Source of the DNA: Paenarthrobacter sp. DKR-5
Lineage (GTDB): Bacteria; Actinomycetota; Actinomycetes; Actinomycetales; Micrococcaceae
Length of the DNA stretch: 64,000 nt
Assembly (NCBI RefSeq): GCF_018531425.1
Contig: NZ_JAHBOI010000005.1
Location: 62,001-126,000, forward strand
Direction of reading: 5' to 3'
The notes under the pieces were generated by a model. It searched no databases and was not told the DNA's origin. It saw only the letters and a program-made list of their open reading frames with translations. How positions within the stretch are numbered: the stretch's first letter is position 1; each line of letters begins with the position of its first letter. Positions 42,633 through 51,302 of this stretch are shown in pieces. The position numbers and the translations under genes are program-made.

Positions 42633-44366
42633 ATGCAAACAGCTGATTCCGCCACGGCCGGCGGCGCTCCCGGCACAGCTCCCGGCGCCGAGCAGTACGT
42701 CGTCGGCGTCGACTACGGCACCCTCTCCGGCCGGGCCGTCGTCGTCCGCGTCTCCGACGGCGCCGAACTGGGCACCGGAGTGTTCGAGTACCCGCACGCC
42801 GTTGTCACCGACAAGCTCCCCGGCGGCACCGACCGGCTGCCGGCCGACTGGGCCCTCCAGGTCCCCGACGACTACCGCGAGGTGCTGCGCCGGGCCGTCC
42901 CCGCCGCCGTCCAGGACGCAGGGATCGACCCGTCCCTGGTGATTGGCATCGGGACGGACTTCACCGCCTGCACCATGGTCCCGACGACGGCGGACGGCAC
43001 CCCGCTGAACGAGCTCGGGCAGTTCAAGGACCGCCCGCACGCCTACGTGAAGCTCTGGCGCCACCACGCCGCGCAGCCCCAGGCGGACCGGATCAACCGG
43101 CTCGCCGCCGAGCGCGGCGAAGCCTGGCTGCCCCGCTACGGCGGTTTGATCTCCTCCGAGTGGGAGTTCGCCAAGGGGCTGCAGCTGCTGGAGGAGGACC
43201 CGGAGGTCTACGGCGCGATGGAGCACTGGGTGGAGGCGGCGGACTGGATCGTCTGGCAGCTCACCGGCGACTATGTCCGCAACGCCTGCACGGCCGGCTA
43301 CAAAGGCATCTACCAGGACGGCCGTTACCCGTCCGAGGACTTCCTCGCGGCGCTGAACCCCGAATTCAAGGACTTCGTCTCCGCGAAGGTTGAGCACCGC
43401 ATCGGCCATCTCGGGGCGCCCGCGGGCCGGCTAAGCGAGGAGGCCGCGGCATGGACCGGCCTGCCCGCAGGCATCGCCGTCGCGGTCGGCAATGTCGACG
43501 CCCACGTCACCGCGCCGGCGGCCCGGGCAGTGGAACCGGGCCAGATGGTCGCGATCATGGGCACCTCAACCTGCCACGTGATGAACGGGGCGGAACTCAG
43601 CGATGTGCCGGGCATGTGCGGAGTCGTCGATGGCGGCATCCTCGACGGCCGCTGGGGCTACGAAGCCGGCCAGAGCGGCGTCGGCGACATCTTCGGCTGG
43701 TTCGTCAACAACGGCGTCCCCGCGGCCTACTCGGAGGCAGCCGCGGCGCGCGGCATCGGCGTCCACGAGTACCTCACCGAGCTGGCCGGGCGGCAGCAGA
43801 TCGGCGAGCACGGCCTGATCGCCCTCGACTGGCACAGCGGCAACCGCTCGGTGCTGGTGGACCACGAGCTTTCCGGGGTCGTCGTCGGCCAGACCCTCGC
43901 CACCAAGCCCGAGGACACCTACCGCGCCCTGCTGGAGGCCACCGCCTTCGGCACCCGTACCATCGTGGAGGCGTTCAACTCCTCCGGCGTTCCGGTGCAG
44001 GAGCTGGTGATCGCCGGCGGCCTGGTGAAGAACAAGCTGCTCATGCAGATCTACGCGGACGTTACCGGCCTGCCGCTGTCCACCGTCGGCTCGAGCCAGG
44101 CTCCGGCCCTCGGGTCGGCCATCCACGCCGCCGTCGCCGCGGGCGCCTATCCGGACGTCACGGCGGCGTCGCACGCCATGGGCAGCGCGCCCGCCGAGGT
44201 CTACACGCCCGTCCCGGAGAACGTGGAGGCCTACAACGCGCTGTTCGCGGAGTACACCACGCTGCACGACTACTTCGGCCGCGGAGGCAACGACGTGATG
44301 CACCGGCTCAAGGCCATCCAGCGCGACGCGATCCGCAAGGCGGCCGGCGTGGAGGTCTCCGCATGA
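42633..44366 (+). CDS. araB: L-ribulokinase
   Basis: AraB phosphorylates L-ribulose to L-ribulose 5-phosphate. The 577-residue FGGY-family kinase opens with VVGVDYGTLSGRAVVV, has the domain-specific GTDFTACTMVP, AAHPQA-type substrate region (WRHHAAQPQADRIN), the long GYKGIYQDG loop and the C-terminal ATP motif VIAGGLVKNKLLMQIYADVTG. GGAGG at 42624-42628 sets ATG 42633 rather than the earlier ATGs at 42600 and 42621. The stop overlaps araD by four bases. Confidence 0.96.
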   Translation: MQTADSATAGGAPGTAPGAEQYVVGVDYGTLSGRAVVVRVSDGAELGTGVFEYPHAVVTDKLPGGTDRLPADWALQVPDDYREVLRRAVPAAVQDAGIDPSLVIGIGTDFTACTMVPTTADGTPLNELGQFKDRPHAYVKLWRHHAAQPQADRINRLAAERGEAWLPRYGGLISSEWEFAKGLQLLEEDPEVYGAMEHWVEAADWIVWQLTGDYVRNACTAGYKGIYQDGRYPSEDFLAALNPEFKDFVSAKVEHRIGHLGAPAGRLSEEAAAWTGLPAGIAVAVGNVDAHVTAPAARAVEPGQMVAIMGTSTCHVMNGAELSDVPGMCGVVDGGILDGRWGYEAGQSGVGDIFGWFVNNGVPAAYSEAAAARGIGVHEYLTELAGRQQIGEHGLIALDWHSGNRSVLVDHELSGVVVGQTLATKPEDTYRALLEATAFGTRTIVEAFNSSGVPVQELVIAGGLVKNKLLMQIYADVTGLPLSTVGSSQAPALGSAIHAAVAAGAYPDVTAASHAMGSAPAEVYTPVPENVEAYNALFAEYTTLHDYFGRGGNDVMHRLKAIQRDAIRKAAGVEVSA

Positions 44367-45043
44367 GCGCGTTGCTGGAAACGGTCGCCCGGCTGCGTGC
44401 CGAGGTCTGCGCCCTGCACTCCGAGCTGACCCGCTACGGGCTGGTCGTCTGGACGGCCGGAAACGTCTCGGCCCGTGTTCCCGGCGAGGACCTGATGGTC
44501 ATCAAGCCGTCAGGGGTGTCCTACGACGACCTCACCCCGGGGCAGATCGTGGTCACGGACCTGCACGGCGTCCCGGCCGACGGCGGCTGGGGCAACCCGG
44601 CGCTCGCGCCGTCGTCGGACACCGCCGCGCACGCCTATGTGTACCGCCATATGCCCGAGGTCGGCGGCGTGGTGCACACCCATTCGACGTATGCCACCGC
44701 CTGGGCAGCCAGGGCCGAGCCCATCCCGTGTGTGCTGACCATGATGGGGGACGAGTTCGGCGGGGATATCCCGGTCGGACCGTTCGCCCTGATCGGGGAC
44801 GACTCGATCGGCCAGGGCATCGTGGAGACACTGAAGAACTCGAACTCCCCGGCGGTGCTGATGCAGAACCACGGCCCGTTCACCATCGGCAAGGACGCCC
44901 GTGCCGCGGTCAAGGCCGCCGTGATGTGCGAGGAAGTGGCACGCACCGTGCACGTTTCCCGCCAGCTCGGCGAGCCGCGGCCCATCGAGCCGGACAAAAT
45001 CGCCTCGCTTTACGCCCGTTACCAGAACGTCTACGGCCAGTAG
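44363..45043 (+). CDS. araD: L-ribulose-5-phosphate 4-epimerase
   Basis: AraD converts L-ribulose 5-phosphate to D-xylulose 5-phosphate for the pentose phosphate pathway. The 226-residue class II aldolase-type protein has the zinc ligands in [13 protein letters not shown] and a further His in [13 protein letters not shown], plus the SGNVS-equivalent [10 protein letters not shown] and [11 protein letters not shown] for phosphate binding. Length and motifs match AraD rather than a fuculose aldolase. Translation is coupled to araB. Confidence 0.96.
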   Translation: MSALLETVARLRAEVCALHSELTRYGLVVWTAGNVSARVPGEDLMVIKPSGVSYDDLTPGQIVVTDLHGVPADGGWGNPALAPSSDTAAHAYVYRHMPEVGGVVHTHSTYATAWAARAEPIPCVLTMMGDEFGGDIPVGPFALIGDDSIGQGIVETLKNSNSPAVLMQNHGPFTIGKDARAAVKAAVMCEEVARTVHVSRQLGEPRPIEPDKIASLYARYQNVYGQ

Positions 45044-45083
45044 CCGGACCCGTTTCAGCTCGTCCACTTTCCAGGAGACAACT

Positions 45084-46619
45084 TTGAGCAGCGCAGCCTC
45101 GACCAACGCAGCATCCCTTTCCCTTGACGGTTACGAGGTCTGGTTCCTCACCGGCAGCCAGCACCTCTACGGCGAGGAGGTCCTCAAGCAGGTCGCGGAC
45201 CAGTCCCGGCAGATCGCGGACACCCTCAACGCGGCCTCCGACGTACCGGTGCGCCTGGTCTGGAAGCCCGTGCTGACCGACTCGGACGCAATCCGCCGCA
45301 CGGCGCTGGAGGCCAACGCGGCGGACAACGTCATCGGCGTCACCGCCTGGATGCACACGTTCTCGCCGGCGAAGATGTGGATCCACGGCCTGGACGCGCT
45401 GCGCAAGCCGCTGCTGCACCTGCACACGCAGGCCAACGTGGAGCTGCCCTGGTCCGACATCGACTTCGACTTCATGAACCTGAACCAGGCCGCACACGGC
45501 GACCGCGAGTTCGGTTACATCCAGGCCCGGCTCGGCGTGCCCCGCAAGACAGTTGTCGGGCACGCGTCCAACCCCGAGGTCGCGCGCCAGGTCGGCGTCT
45601 GGGAGCGTGCCGCCGCCGGCTGGGCCGCCGTCCGCAGCCTGAAGCTGACCCGCTTCGGCGACAACATGCGCAACGTGGCCGTCACCGAGGGGGACAAGAC
45701 CGAGGCGGAGCTGCGCTTCGGTGTCTCCGTGAACACCTGGTCCGTCAACGAGCTCGCCGACGCCGTGCACGCGGCCTCGGAGGCCGACGTCGACGCCCTC
45801 GTCGCGGAGTACGAGGAGCTGTACGACGTGGTTCCGGAGCTGCGCAAGGGCGCGGACCGGCACGACTCGCTGCGCTACGGCGCCAGGATCGAGCTGGGCC
45901 TGCGCTCCTTCCTGGAGGCGAACGGCTCCGCCGCGTTCACCACGTCCTTCGAGGACCTCGGTGCGCTGCGCCAGCTGCCGGGCCTCGCCGTCCAGCGGCT
46001 GATGGCGGACGGCTACGGCTTCGGAGCCGAGGGCGACTGGAAGACCGCCGTGCTCGTCCGCGCCGCCAAGGTGATGGGCTCGGGCCTGCCCGGCGGCGCA
46101 TCCCTGATGGAGGACTACACCTACCACTTGGTGCCAGGCTCGGAGAAGATCCTCGGCGCTCACATGCTGGAGGTGTGCCCCTCGCTGACCACCTCGCGGC
46201 CCAGCCTGGAAATCCACCCGCTCGGCATCGGCGGCAAGGAGGACCCGGTGCGTCTGGTGTTCGACACGGATCCGGGGGCCGGCGTCGTCGTCGCACTCTC
46301 CGACATGCGTGACCGCTTCCGGCTCGTGGCCAACTCGGTTGACGTCGTCGCCCTGGACGAGCCGCTCCCGAACCTGCCGGTGGCCCGCGCCCTCTGGCAG
46401 CCGAAGCCGGACTTCGCCACGTCGGCCGCCGCCTGGCTGACCGCCGGCGCCGCCCACCACACGGTGCTCTCCACCGCCGTCGGCGCGGAAGCCTTTGAGG
46501 ACTTCGCCGAGATGGCGCAGACTGAACTGTTGCTGATCGACGAGGACACGACGCTGGGCCAGTTCAAGAAGGAAATCCGCTGGAACCAGGCCTACTACAA
46601 GCTGGCTGGAGGACTGTGA
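45084..46619 (+). CDS. araA: L-arabinose isomerase
   Basis: AraA isomerises L-arabinose to L-ribulose with a Mn ion. The 511 residues begin with the family's [13 protein letters not shown] and contain [12 protein letters not shown]-type metal and substrate motifs ([14 protein letters not shown]), [12 protein letters not shown] and the later [27 protein letters not shown]. The start is a TTG with CAGGAG eight bases upstream. The order araB-araD-araA is common in Gram-positive bacteria. galM-like and dehydrogenase genes follow with overlaps. Confidence 0.97.
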   Translation: MSSAASTNAASLSLDGYEVWFLTGSQHLYGEEVLKQVADQSRQIADTLNAASDVPVRLVWKPVLTDSDAIRRTALEANAADNVIGVTAWMHTFSPAKMWIHGLDALRKPLLHLHTQANVELPWSDIDFDFMNLNQAAHGDREFGYIQARLGVPRKTVVGHASNPEVARQVGVWERAAAGWAAVRSLKLTRFGDNMRNVAVTEGDKTEAELRFGVSVNTWSVNELADAVHAASEADVDALVAEYEELYDVVPELRKGADRHDSLRYGARIELGLRSFLEANGSAAFTTSFEDLGALRQLPGLAVQRLMADGYGFGAEGDWKTAVLVRAAKVMGSGLPGGASLMEDYTYHLVPGSEKILGAHMLEVCPSLTTSRPSLEIHPLGIGGKEDPVRLVFDTDPGAGVVVALSDMRDRFRLVANSVDVVALDEPLPNLPVARALWQPKPDFATSAAAWLTAGAAHHTVLSTAVGAEAFEDFAEMAQTELLLIDEDTTLGQFKKEIRWNQAYYKLAGGL

Positions 46620-47527
46620 GCGCCACTGAATACGAGATCCGGGCAGGGGACTACACCGCCGTCGTCACCGAACGCGCGGCGGCCCTGCGCAGGCTCACCT
46701 TCCAGGGCCGGGACCTCGTGGTTCCGTTCCCCCAGGGCGGGCCGATCCCGGACTACCGCGGCGTGATCGCCGCGCCCTGGCCCAACCGGATCCGGGACGG
46801 CAGGTACTCCTTTGACGGCGCCGACTACCAGGTGCCGGTGAACGAGGAGGAGCGCGGCTGCGCGCTGCACGGCTTCGCGTTCAGCCAGGACTGGGGGTTG
46901 GAAGCCAGGGACGACACGTCGGTGGTGCTCTCCTGCACCATCGAGCCGACAGCCGGCTACCCCTTCGCGCTGCGCCTGACGGCGCACTACTGGCTGGGCG
47001 AGGACGGGCTGCACGGTGGTGTGGCGGCGACGAACACCGGGACGGAGGCGGCGCCGTACGGTGTGTGCCCGCACCCCTACCTGCTCGCAGGGCCGGCGCC
47101 GCTGGACGACTGGACGCTGCAGGTTCCGGCGCGGACCTTCCTGGAGGTGACCCCGGACCGGCTGCTGCCGGTCCGGACCCGGCCCGTCGAGGGACACGAG
47201 TTCGATTTCCGGGTGCCGCGCGCCATCGGGGCGACAGAAATTGACCACGCCTTCACCGACATCGCGTTCGACGACGCCGGCCGCGCCTCGCTGACGGTCA
47301 TGGACCCGTCCGGGACCGGGGTGGGCATGGCCTGGGACGGCGCCTGCCGCTGGCTGCAGGTGCACACCGCGGACAAGAAGCCGCCGCTGCCGAACAACCG
47401 GATCGGGCTTGCCGTGGAACCGATGACCTGCCCGCCGGACGCCTTCAACAGCGGCACCGACCTGGTCCGGCTGGAGCCGGGGGCCACGCACGAGGCGGAC
47501 TGGCGGATCTTCGGGGTTCCGTCGTGA
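46616..47527 (+). CDS. Aldose 1-epimerase family protein
   Basis: A GalM-type mutarotase of 303 residues that would interconvert sugar anomers. Catalytic-site segments are [12 protein letters not shown], the histidine in [23 protein letters not shown] and the glutamate in [18 protein letters not shown]. The GTG start overlaps the araA stop (GTGA), so it is translated with the ara genes and probably supplies the anomer used by AraA. Sugar specificity is inferred from context. Confidence 0.88.
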   Translation: MSATEYEIRAGDYTAVVTERAAALRRLTFQGRDLVVPFPQGGPIPDYRGVIAAPWPNRIRDGRYSFDGADYQVPVNEEERGCALHGFAFSQDWGLEARDDTSVVLSCTIEPTAGYPFALRLTAHYWLGEDGLHGGVAATNTGTEAAPYGVCPHPYLLAGPAPLDDWTLQVPARTFLEVTPDRLLPVRTRPVEGHEFDFRVPRAIGATEIDHAFTDIAFDDAGRASLTVMDPSGTGVGMAWDGACRWLQVHTADKKPPLPNNRIGLAVEPMTCPPDAFNSGTDLVRLEPGATHEADWRIFGVPS

Positions 47528-48576
47528 GTGCGCCGGGGACGGCTCACTCCGCGGCCGCTCCGCTGCGCTGGGGGGTGCTCGGCGCCGGCACGATCGCGCG
47601 GCGCTTCGCGGCGCAGCTGGCGTACAGCAGCACCGGCCGGCTGCACGCCGTCGCAAGCCGGGAGCTGTCCAAGGCTGCTGCGTTTGCCCAAGAGTTCGGG
47701 GCAGGTGTCGTGCCGTTCGGCAGTTACGAGGAGCTTCTCGCTGCCCCCGACGTCGATGCCGTCTACATCGCGACGCCGCACACCCATCACGTCGAGTGGA
47801 CCGTCAAGGCCGCCGAAGCGGGCAAGCATGTGCTTTGCGAGAAGCCGCTGGGGGTTAGCGAGGCTACCGCGCGCACCGCCGTGGAAGCCGCGCGGCGCCA
47901 CGGGGTGGTGCTGCTCGAGGGCTACATGTACCGGTTCCACCCGCAGGTCGACGTCCTGCTGGACCTTCTCACGTCCGGCGCCGTCGGAGCGGTGCAGCAC
48001 ATTGACGCGAGCTTCTCCTTCCAGGTCCCGCTGCGCACCGGCCGGCTGTTCGACGAGGCGCTCGCCGGCGGAGGGATCCTCGACGTGGGCGGCTACCCCG
48101 TCTCCATGGCGCGGCTGGTGGCCTCGGCGGCGCTCGGGGGGCCGCGCGAGCCGGTGCGGTTCGCCGGCAGCGGTTACGTTGGGGACACCGGTGTCGACGA
48201 GTGGGCGGTGGCTTCGCTGGAGTTCGACGGCGGCATCACCGCGCACGTGCGCTGCGGCGTCGGGCTCTCCGACGAGGAGGGAGTGACGGTTTACGGCTCC
48301 GAAGGCATGATCCGGATGCACACGCCCTGGGTGGTGGAGCCGGAGGAACCCACCCGGATCACTGTCCGCCGGGTCGGCGAACCCCAGCAGGTGCTCGAGG
48401 CTGACGCCGGATCCGAATACGCCCGCGAAGCCGACGCCGTCGCAGCGGCCGCCGCCTCCCTGGCGTCGGGCGGTTCCGCGGACGTGCCGCGGATGACGCC
48501 GGAGGACACGCTCGCAAACCTGCGCCTGTTGGACGCGTGGCGCGCCGCCCTCGGCCTCAAATACTCGTTCGAATAG
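47524..48576 (+). CDS. Gfo/Idh/MocA-family oxidoreductase
   Basis: A 350-residue NAD(P)-dependent sugar dehydrogenase type. The Rossmann motif is VLGAGTIARRFA, and the family catalytic lysine is in GKHVLCEKPLG; the C-terminal half has the GGGILDVGGYPVSMAR substrate motif. It starts with a GTG overlapping the previous stop, so it is the last gene of araB-araD-araA-galM-like-dehydrogenase. Possible roles are oxidation of arabinose or a related aldose; the substrate is unknown. Confidence 0.88.
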   Translation: MSAPGTAHSAAAPLRWGVLGAGTIARRFAAQLAYSSTGRLHAVASRELSKAAAFAQEFGAGVVPFGSYEELLAAPDVDAVYIATPHTHHVEWTVKAAEAGKHVLCEKPLGVSEATARTAVEAARRHGVVLLEGYMYRFHPQVDVLLDLLTSGAVGAVQHIDASFSFQVPLRTGRLFDEALAGGGILDVGGYPVSMARLVASAALGGPREPVRFAGSGYVGDTGVDEWAVASLEFDGGITAHVRCGVGLSDEEGVTVYGSEGMIRMHTPWVVEPEEPTRITVRRVGEPQQVLEADAGSEYAREADAVAAAAASLASGGSADVPRMTPEDTLANLRLLDAWRAALGLKYSFE

Positions 48577-48582
48577 GCCACC

Positions 48583-48616
48583 CGGCACCGGGCCGCCAAA
48601 CTGGTGCCGTTTCGTT
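48583..48616 (+). terminator. Intrinsic terminator of the ara operon
   Basis: CGGCACC at 48583-48589 pairs with GGTGCCG at 48603-48609, followed by TTTCGTT. It begins six bases after the stop of the last ara gene and before the LGFP gene, so it closes the operon. Confidence 0.65.
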
Positions 48617-48759
48617 ACCCAATTCGCCTGTGCCCGTCCGTATTCTGTTGCCGGGGGAAACAAAATAAGGCGAGGCAGCTGTCTCGGCCGGGTCGATCCC
48701 GACACAACACCGGTTCTTGGCAGCAGCGCGCGACGCTGCAGAAAACAGAGGCTCACGCA

Positions 48760-49857
48760 GTGTCGCTCAAGCGCAATCTCTCAGTCGCTATGGCCGCCCT
48801 GGCCCTGGCGGCCTGTTCCCTCGCAGCGGCCGGCCCCGCGGATGCGGCGACCTACCGCACCGGCGGTGCCATCGGCGTTCGCTACCTGACGACCGCCGGC
48901 ACCCTCGGCGCACCCATCTCGAACGAGTACAGCGGCAGGACAGGACGGGTCCAGAACTTCCGCTACGGCTCCGTCTATTGGTCCGCGGCGACCGGGGCGC
49001 ACAGCGTGCATGGCGGCATCCTGGCTGAGTACCGGACCCAAGGGTCCGAGGCCGGCGGACTCGGCCTTCCGCTGACCGAGGAAATCAAGCTGGCGGGCGG
49101 CGTGTACCAGCAGTTCAAGGGCGGTTTCATCTACTGGGCGGGCGGACACGGTGCGCACGCGGTGCTCGGCGGGATCCGCTCACGCTACGCGCAATTGGGT
49201 GCTGAGAAGGGCGTGCTGGGGTACCCGACGTCGGGCGAGATCACCGTGAAGGTGCCCTACGCCGCGAATCCTTCGATTTCGGCTGCCGTCGTCACCCAGA
49301 CGTTCGAGCACGGCATCCTCACCTGGAGCTCCGCACCCGATATCCGCAACGACCACCGGGCCCACGAAGTCACCGGGGAGCTGTACAAGAAGTACCAGTC
49401 GTTTGGCGGCGTGAACGTGCACGGCTTCGCGCTCTTCTCGGCAATCCCGATCCAGAGCGGCACCGGATCCAGCGGACCGGATGACGCGCTCTTCCAGGCG
49501 TTTCAGAACACTTGGATGACGTGGTCGGCTGCCACCGGGGCCCACGTGATCACCTTCCCGTGCCAGTGCCAGGACTGCCGCAACCGCGAAGGCCTCGGGC
49601 TGCCGACGACGGATCCGTACCAGTCGGCGACTGCCGGGCTGGTCCAGGATTACGAGGGCGGACGCGTTGAGGTCGGTTCGGGTGGAGTCAAGGTCATCCT
49701 GGGCACCGACCTGCCGCCGGTGGACGCTCCGGCATCGCCGAGCCCGACGGCCACGGCGACTGACACCGCGACGGCGACCGCGTCCCCGACGCAGTCGGCG
49801 ACGGCGGACCCGACGGCCACCGCCGCCCCGACGGATTCGGCGACGCCGGCACCGTAA
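48760..49857 (+). CDS. Secreted LGFP-repeat protein with a Ser/Thr/Pro tail
   Basis: A 365-residue exported protein. The signal peptide (SLKRNLSVAMAALALAACSL) is followed by cleavage near ADA-AT. Repeats of the LGFP type cover about residues 30-290, each with the pattern LG-x-P-x-(S/T)-E, YQ-x-F-x-G-x-(I/V)-YW and GAHAV-x-G-I. LGFP repeats bind or anchor to cell-wall polymers in actinobacteria. The last 45 residues are an Ala/Thr/Pro tail. A CQCQDC cluster inside one repeat is unusual for an exported protein. The GTG at 48760 has only a weak ribosome site. Confidence 0.82.
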   Translation: MSLKRNLSVAMAALALAACSLAAAGPADAATYRTGGAIGVRYLTTAGTLGAPISNEYSGRTGRVQNFRYGSVYWSAATGAHSVHGGILAEYRTQGSEAGGLGLPLTEEIKLAGGVYQQFKGGFIYWAGGHGAHAVLGGIRSRYAQLGAEKGVLGYPTSGEITVKVPYAANPSISAAVVTQTFEHGILTWSSAPDIRNDHRAHEVTGELYKKYQSFGGVNVHGFALFSAIPIQSGTGSSGPDDALFQAFQNTWMTWSAATGAHVITFPCQCQDCRNREGLGLPTTDPYQSATAGLVQDYEGGRVEVGSGGVKVILGTDLPPVDAPASPSPTATATDTATATASPTQSATADPTATAAPTDSATPAP

Positions 49858-49863
49858 CGCTTC

Positions 49864-49924
49864 CGCGAACGGCCAGTTCCGGCGGCTTTGTCAGTCCCTA
49901 GCCCGCCAGAACTGGCCTTTCGCG
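49864..49924. repeat. Convergent-junction palindrome, copy C
   Basis: CGCGAACGGCCAGTTCCGG begins at 49864 and its inverse ends at 49924 (ACTGGCCTTTCGCG), with a few mismatches and a loop of about 15 bases. It sits between the stop of the LGFP gene (49857) and the stop of the convergent pobA gene (49944). Confidence 0.8.
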
Positions 49925-49943
49925 TGTCCGGTTCAAAGGCTCC

Positions 49944-51131
49944 TTACGCGGAGGGCCAGCCGGTGTACGCCTCGGCCAGATACGCCCGGCCGTGCCGCGA
50001 CGAGACAACCGAGCGCAGCTCGCCCAGCTGGCGGGAGCGCTCAAAGTCGTCCGCGGCCGGGAGCTGGTGGAGCATCGACGTCATCCAGTAGGAGAAGTGC
50101 TGGGCCTTCCACACCCGGTCCAGGGCGCCGCCGCTGTACCCGTCGAGGAGCGCCGTCGATCCGGACCTGAAGAAGCTCTCAAAGGCTTCGAAGAGGACCT
50201 TGACGTCGTGGATTGCAAGGTTCAGGCCCTTCGCGCCCGTCGGCGGGACCGTGTGCGCGGCGTCGCCGGCGAGGAAGAGCTTGCCGTGGCGCATCGGCTC
50301 CTGCACGAAGGACCTGAACGGCAGCACCACCTTGTCGATGACGGGACCCTCTTTGAGTTCGAACCCGTTTCCGTTGACGCGCCGGCGCAGCTCGGCCCAA
50401 ATCCGGTCGTCGTCCCATCCGGCCAGGTTCTCCGCCGGGTCGCACTGGAAGTACATGCGCTGGACCGTCTCGGTGCGCTGGCTGATCAGTGCGAAGCCGT
50501 GCGGGGAGTTGGCGTAGATCAGCTCGGGGGAGCTGTGCGGTGCTTCCGCCAGGATGCCGAACCAGGCGAACGGGTATTCGTGGAAGTATCGGCGGCGGGC
50601 GGCCTCCGGGATCCGGGACCGGCAGTGGCTGCGCGATCCGTCGGCGCCCACCAGGAACTCCGCCTGCAGCTCCCAGTCCGTGCCGTCGACGTCGGTGAAC
50701 AGCACCCGCGGATTTGTCTCCACGTCCTCCGCGCTCACATCGGTCACACCGTAACGCACGTCGCCGCCGTCGGCTTCGCGCCGGGCCGCCAGATCCGCGA
50801 AGACATCGGTCTGCGGGTAGAGCCAGACAGCCTCGCCGACCAGGTCCTTGAAGTCGATCCGGTGGCTCTCGCCGTTGAAGCGAAGCTCAATCCCGTCGTG
50901 CTTGTCGCCCTCCCGCAGCACCCGGTCCGAAACGCCGCTGTCCACGAGCAGGTTGACCGTCCCGTGCTCGAGGATCCCGGCCCTCACGGTCCGGTGGATC
51001 TCCTCGCGGCTGCGGAGCTCGATGACTGTCGAGGTGATGCCCGCCGTGGCCAGCAGGTGGGAAAGCATCAGGCCGGCCGGACCTGCCCCGATGATGGCCA
51101 CCTGGGTCTTGACTGTCGTGCGCTGCGTCAT
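49944..51131 (-). CDS. pobA: 4-hydroxybenzoate 3-monooxygenase
   Basis: PobA hydroxylates 4-hydroxybenzoate to protocatechuate with FAD and NADPH. The 395 residues match the family length: FAD motif QVAIIGAGPAGLMLSHLL at 11-28, the DG motif FLVGADGSRSHCR, the FAD-binding GKLFLAGDAAHTVPPTGAKGLNLAIHD, and Tyr-containing active-site region VQRMYFQCDP. It is divergent from an acyl-CoA ligase gene. No other protocatechuate-pathway gene is in the window. Confidence 0.95.
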   Translation of the reverse strand: MTQRTTVKTQVAIIGAGPAGLMLSHLLATAGITSTVIELRSREEIHRTVRAGILEHGTVNLLVDSGVSDRVLREGDKHDGIELRFNGESHRIDFKDLVGEAVWLYPQTDVFADLAARREADGGDVRYGVTDVSAEDVETNPRVLFTDVDGTDWELQAEFLVGADGSRSHCRSRIPEAARRRYFHEYPFAWFGILAEAPHSSPELIYANSPHGFALISQRTETVQRMYFQCDPAENLAGWDDDRIWAELRRRVNGNGFELKEGPVIDKVVLPFRSFVQEPMRHGKLFLAGDAAHTVPPTGAKGLNLAIHDVKVLFEAFESFFRSGSTALLDGYSGGALDRVWKAQHFSYWMTSMLHQLPAADDFERSRQLGELRSVVSSRHGRAYLAEAYTGWPSA

Positions 51132-51228
51132 CGCATTCCTCGCTTGGTCGGGGAACCGTACTTGGTTCCGAAAGCCTCCGTTCCCAGTGTGCGGCGGACC
51201 GCGTGACCGGCGTTACACCGTTTCCGTT

Positions 51229-51243
51229 GAATGGAGTGCATTC
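51229..51243. promoter_or_regulatory. Candidate IclR-type operator between pobA and the CoA ligase gene
   Basis: GAATGGAGTGCATTC is an inverted repeat with perfect 5-base arms and a 5-base centre, the dimension of IclR-family sites. It lies 98 bases upstream of pobA and 60 bases upstream of the ligase. The IclR gene at 53058-53834 is a candidate partner. Confidence 0.4.
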
Positions 51244-51302
51244 CCGGTCGCGTGCGGCGGCCCCGATTCGCTCCGCCCGTCTGCCCGCGCAATGATGGCA
51301 GC

